Below are positions 30,945-33,560 of a DNA stretch of 33,560 bases, piece after piece. The notes under the pieces were generated by a model. It did not search any database. It saw nothing but the letters and a program-made list of their open reading frames with translations, and was not told where the DNA came from. The position numbers and the translations under genes are program-made. This DNA is from JBAPRR01 sp049281195. GTDB taxonomy: Bacteria > Actinomycetota > Acidimicrobiia > Acidimicrobiales > CAVXTF01. The stretch spans positions 1 to 33,560 of the forward strand of contig JBAPRR010000242.1 in the NCBI GenBank assembly GCA_049281195.1, given 5' to 3'. Numbering within the stretch: the first letter of the stretch is position 1; each line of letters starts with the position of its first letter.

Positions 30945-32125
30945 TGGACTGCGATCGTGCTTCCGGCCGTAGCGATATGGCTTTCGGTGCGACGCCAGTT
31001 GACGGTCGGACGGATGGCCTCTGCGTCTACCCGGCTCGCGTGACGCTCGGCGATCGTCAGCAGATCCTGAACCGTTGAGTCGGTCAGAAGGTGCGGAACG
31101 AGGCCCAGGTCCAGGAGCTTGGTGTGAGCGGCCCGGTAGTAGTGCTCTTCCTTCTCCACACGGGGGTCGTCCATGTGCTCGATGACCGCCTTCGGGTGGA
31201 CCTTGGCCACCAGGTCTGCCATCTGCCCCACCGACCACGACTCGGTGAACTGGTTGAAGACCCTGAACTCACCTTCGTCCGCGGGGTTGAGCAGCGCGAG
31301 CTCGACGCACGCGAGCGTGTCGCGGATGTCGATCATCCCCCGGGTCTGCCCACCCTTTCCGTAGACGGTGAGCGGGTGCCCGACGACAGCCTGGACGCAG
31401 AAGCGGTTCAGGACCGTCCCGAACACGCCGTCGTAGTCGAATCGCGTCGAGAGGTCCGGGTGAAGTGACGTCTCTTCGGTCTTCTGACCGTAAACGACGC
31501 CCTGGTTGAGGTCCGTCGCACGGATTCCCCAGATGCGGCACGCGAACTCGATGTTGTGGGAGTCGTGAACCTTGGACAGGTGGTAAAAGGATCCGGGTCG
31601 TTTCGGGTACGGGAGAACGTCGGTACGTCCCCGGTGCGTTATCTCGATCCAGCCCTCTTCGATGTCAATGTTGGGAGTCCCGTACTCACCCATCGTCCCG
31701 AGCTTGACCAGGTGGATATTCCGGTTCTGCTCGGCGATGGCGTAAAGAAGGTTGAGCGTCCCCACGACGTTGTTGACCTGTGTGTACACGCAGTGCGCCC
31801 GGTCGATCATGGAGTACGGAGCCGACCGTTGCTCGGCGAAATGCACGATGCTGTCAGGCTGGAACTCGCGGACGATTCGGTCGACGAAGGTCGCGTCTGT
31901 CAGGTCGCCGACATATACGTCGAGGTCCTTACCCGAGACTTCGGACCAGGTGCGTACACGGTGCTGCAGCGTCTTGATGGGGACGAGGCTCTCGACCCCC
32001 ATCTCGAGGTCGTACTGCCGCCTGCAGAAATTGTCGACCGCCCCGACGTCGTGACCCTGTCTTGAAAGATGCAGTGCCGTCGGCCACCCGAGGTAGCCAT
32101 CTGCACCCAACACAAGGATCCTCAA
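30941..32125 (-). CDS. sqd1: UDP-sulfoquinovose synthase
   Basis: 394 aa short-chain dehydrogenase fold, close to plant SQD1 and bacterial SqdB. These make UDP-sulfoquinovose from UDP-glucose and sulfite for sulfolipid. Diagnostic segments are ILVLGADGYLGWPTALHLS, VDNFCRRQYDLEMG, KLGTMGEYGTPNIDIEEG, YHLSKVHDSHNIEF (Y181, K185 of the YxxxK pair), RATDLNQGVVYG, AVVGHPLTVYGKGGQTRG and EFRVFNQFTESWSVGQMADL. The start is TTG 32125, fixed by a perfect AGGAGG seven bases upstream; a GTG at 32158 would place that site inside the gene. The glycosyltransferase upstream on the same strand could be a partner. TGA-bearing repeats follow the stop. Confidence 0.92.
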   Translation of the reverse strand: MRILVLGADGYLGWPTALHLSRQGHDVGAVDNFCRRQYDLEMGVESLVPIKTLQHRVRTWSEVSGKDLDVYVGDLTDATFVDRIVREFQPDSIVHFAEQRSAPYSMIDRAHCVYTQVNNVVGTLNLLYAIAEQNRNIHLVKLGTMGEYGTPNIDIEEGWIEITHRGRTDVLPYPKRPGSFYHLSKVHDSHNIEFACRIWGIRATDLNQGVVYGQKTEETSLHPDLSTRFDYDGVFGTVLNRFCVQAVVGHPLTVYGKGGQTRGMIDIRDTLACVELALLNPADEGEFRVFNQFTESWSVGQMADLVAKVHPKAVIEHMDDPRVEKEEHYYRAAHTKLLDLGLVPHLLTDSTVQDLLTIAERHASRVDAEAIRPTVNWRRTESHIATAGSTIAVH

Positions 32126-32157
32126 CGTTGCACCTCCTGTTCGTTTCGGCACCGGCA

Positions 32158-32234
32158 CATCGCGAGCAAGCCCGCGATGCCCTGACCGAAGTTGTTCACA
32201 TAGATCTGACTGCGCCAGGCGACGCCCCGCAGTC
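32158..32234 (-). promoter_or_regulatory. Two hairpins in the sqd1 5' leader
   Basis: CATCGCG/CGCGATG (32158-32179, 8-nt loop) and GACTGCG/CGCAGTC (32208-32234) are perfect 7-bp stems upstream of the AGGAGG site. They could be leader structures controlling sqd1, or simple remnants; no known riboswitch pattern is recognised. Confidence 0.3.
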
Positions 32235-32603
32235 CACGCTTGACGTTTGACACCAACGCACCGGCAACTCCTCCAGCTTGCGCCGCCGCTGTACTGGCAC
32301 TAATTGTCGTTGCACGACTACTCAGTGGCCGGCCACGCTACCTTGCGCCATCGTCTCTGCGACGGATCTTTTATTCGGGCCGGATTTGACCGCCCGAAGT
32401 TACCGTCACTGACCTGGGATAACGCTGAGATACCTGAGGGAGCGTTCTGAGAAGATATGAGGATCCCGTGATGACTGCAAATTCATGCCGTCTGACCTGC
32501 GAGAATCTCGTCGAGCGGAACCCTCGGCGACCGGAACCCTCAGCCAGCGGAACGCCGAAAGCTTGAACCTAGAAAGCCTGGACTCCGAAAGCCCGGTCTT
32601 CCA
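32235..32603. other. Intergenic region upstream of sqd1 with degenerate repeats
   Basis: No convincing coding frame. The part near 32280-32400 is less GC-rich and likely holds the sqd1 promoter. From 32515 to 32596 there are degenerate 15-16 bp units (GCGGAACCCTCGGCGA, CCGGAACCCTCAGCCA, then AGCTTGAACCTAGAA, AGCCTGGACTCCGAA), joining the duplicated end of the glycosyltransferase gene. Confidence 0.5.
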
Positions 32604-32674
32604 CTAACCGCACCGGCGCTTGTCCTCGATCCGTACTGCTAACCGGACCGGCGCTTATTCCCCGATCTGTACTG
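32604..32674 (-). repeat. Duplicated 36-bp 3' end of the GT2 gene
   Basis: The last twelve codons including TAG (32674-32639, encoding QYRSGNKRRSG-stop) are repeated directly downstream at 32638-32604 as a 35-bp copy with a few substitutions and one lost base. The copy keeps its TAG. Confidence 0.9.
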
Positions 32675-33502
32675 CTTCATCACGCGCCACCGCCACCACA
32701 CGGAGAAGGTGTCCGCCAGGATCCCGCCGACCGCTTTGAGCGAGATGGTGCTCCCGAACTGCCTCTCGATCCTGACGGGCATCTCCTCGAACCGGTCGAA
32801 TCCTGCGTCGCGAGCAAGCACCAGGAGCTCGAGGTCGAAGCAGTAGCGCTGCTCCATCATGAGCGGAAGAACGCTTTCGAGAACCTCACGCCGAAGCACC
32901 TTGATCCCGGTCTGCGTATCGCGGATTTCGAGGTCGAACAGGATCCTCACAAGCTGCTGGAACCCCCACGAATAGATGCGCCTGACCATGGGGTACTCGA
33001 CGTCGGAAGCCAGATGCCTTTTGCTTCCTAGGACCACGTCCACGTCGCCCGAGCGGATTTCGGACACGAAGCGCCCCAGAAGAGACGCCGGAAGGTCCCC
33101 GTCTGCATCGATGAACCCGAGATAGCGCCCCCGTCCTTGGTTCAGCCCGACACGAAGCGCCTCGCCCTTGCCTTTGTGCCGTGCCAGCTCTATCCGGCGA
33201 ACATTCCGGCCCATGTCGATTGATTCGATGGTCGAGCCGCTCCCGTCGGTCGTACCGTCTGAAACGGCGATCACCTCGAAATCGAGGTCGGTTCTCTCCA
33301 GGACATCCAGCACATCACGGACGTTGCGCCCCAGATTCTGGCCAGGGTTGTAATAGGGCATCACGATGGTCAGCTCGGGCACCGACTCGCTCGGCCCGAT
33401 CAGGTCACGGATTTCCTGGTCGATTCCGGTTTCGTGGCTGATTCCGACTGCCTCGTCGATTCCAGGTTCCTGGTCGATTCCGGCTTCGCGGCTGATTGCC
33501 AC
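32639..33502 (-). CDS. GT2 glycosyltransferase, polyprenyl-phosphate hexose synthase-like
   Basis: 287 aa from GTG 33502, but the frame is open to the window edge, so the start may lie outside. Residues 40-230 are a GT-A fold: VPELTIVMPYYNPG, VIAVSDGTTDGSGSTIES, HKGKGEALRVGLNQGRGRYL, the metal-binding FIDADGDLP (DxD), then RDTQTGIKVLRREVL and EQRYCFDLELLVLARD. This resembles dolichyl/polyprenyl-phosphate mannose or glucose synthases without the C-terminal membrane part. The product could feed GtrA- or MptB-type enzymes. The N-terminal ~31 residues are an 18-bp repeat product, and the last 36 bp are duplicated past the stop. Confidence 0.82.
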   Translation of the reverse strand: MAISREAGIDQEPGIDEAVGISHETGIDQEIRDLIGPSESVPELTIVMPYYNPGQNLGRNVRDVLDVLERTDLDFEVIAVSDGTTDGSGSTIESIDMGRNVRRIELARHKGKGEALRVGLNQGRGRYLGFIDADGDLPASLLGRFVSEIRSGDVDVVLGSKRHLASDVEYPMVRRIYSWGFQQLVRILFDLEIRDTQTGIKVLRREVLESVLPLMMEQRYCFDLELLVLARDAGFDRFEEMPVRIERQFGSTISLKAVGGILADTFSVWWRWRVMKQYRSGNKRRSG

Positions 33503-33553
33503 TTCCTGCTCGATTCCAGGTTTCTGGTTGACACCGGTTCCCTGGATAACGCC
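33410..33553 (-). repeat. 18-bp tandem repeat coding a hexapeptide (about 8 copies)
   Basis: In the frame of the glycosyltransferase the units read GVIQGT, GVNQKP, GIEQEV, AISREA, GIDQEP, GIDEAV, GISHET and GIDQEI. The series runs through the GTG at 33502 towards the window edge with no stop, so the coding region probably extends beyond 33502. Confidence 0.85.
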
Positions 33554-33560
33554 GTTTCCC

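Overview
The window is high-GC bacterial DNA with many GTG starts and 4-base ATGA/GTGA gene overlaps. The gene order tRNA-Thr, tRNA-Met, rpmG ... tRNA-Trp, secE, nusG, rplK, rplA, rplJ, rplL is typical of Actinomycetota. A TIGR03084-type DinB protein, an MptB-like mannosyltransferase and many acyl-CoA genes fit this. An Acidimicrobiia-like lineage is my best guess, but it is inference and I could not test it.

Layout. (1) 1-3925, minus strand: tRNA-Trp, two tandem secE genes, nusG, rplK, rplA, a structured L10 leader, rplJ with a long acidic tail, and the start of rplL. (2) 3926-17302: a 13-kb acyl-CoA/catabolic block lying between tRNA-Trp and rpmG, where mycobacteria carry hadABC. On the plus strand it holds a metal-dependent amidohydrolase, a crotonase-family protein and a two-subunit B12-dependent acyl-CoA mutase whose specificity residues look like isobutyryl-CoA mutase. 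On the minus strand it holds an amidohydrolase-3 protein and an operon of a fused double family III CoA-transferase, a DUF35 protein, a cysteine-less thiolase-fold protein resembling the Ltp2 aldolase, an acyl-CoA carboxylase beta subunit, a DinB protein and a conserved small protein. The amidohydrolase and the CoA-transferase, which sit at the two edges and point inward, share an 18-bp promoter/operator-like element. (3) 17507-17963: terminator-like hairpins, rpmG, tRNA-Met, tRNA-Thr. (4) 18148-25345: GNAT acetyltransferase, RidA, MptB-like mannosyltransferase, diguanylate cyclase, secreted CocE-type hydrolase, DksA-type zinc finger, tRNA-Tyr, YajQ. (5) 25478-33560: GtrA, GH1 glycosidase, TesB thioesterase, citrate synthase, a membrane-anchored unknown, UDP-sulfoquinovose synthase and a GT2 polyprenyl-phosphate glycosyltransferase.

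The most unusual signal is not a gene. At many genes the last few codons, with the stop codon, have been duplicated in tandem into the downstream spacer. Clear cases are nusG (15 bp x3), citrate synthase (15 bp x5), a small protein (21 bp x3), the GT2 gene (36 bp x2), the DksA-like gene (12 bp x2), an amidohydrolase (18 bp x4) and the mutase (16 bp x4). The tandem secE copies look like a large version of the same event: the second copy begins where nusG should begin. Related 9-, 15- and 18-bp expansions sit inside disordered or linker parts of proteins. I found no CRISPR array, insertion sequence, integrase or phage gene.
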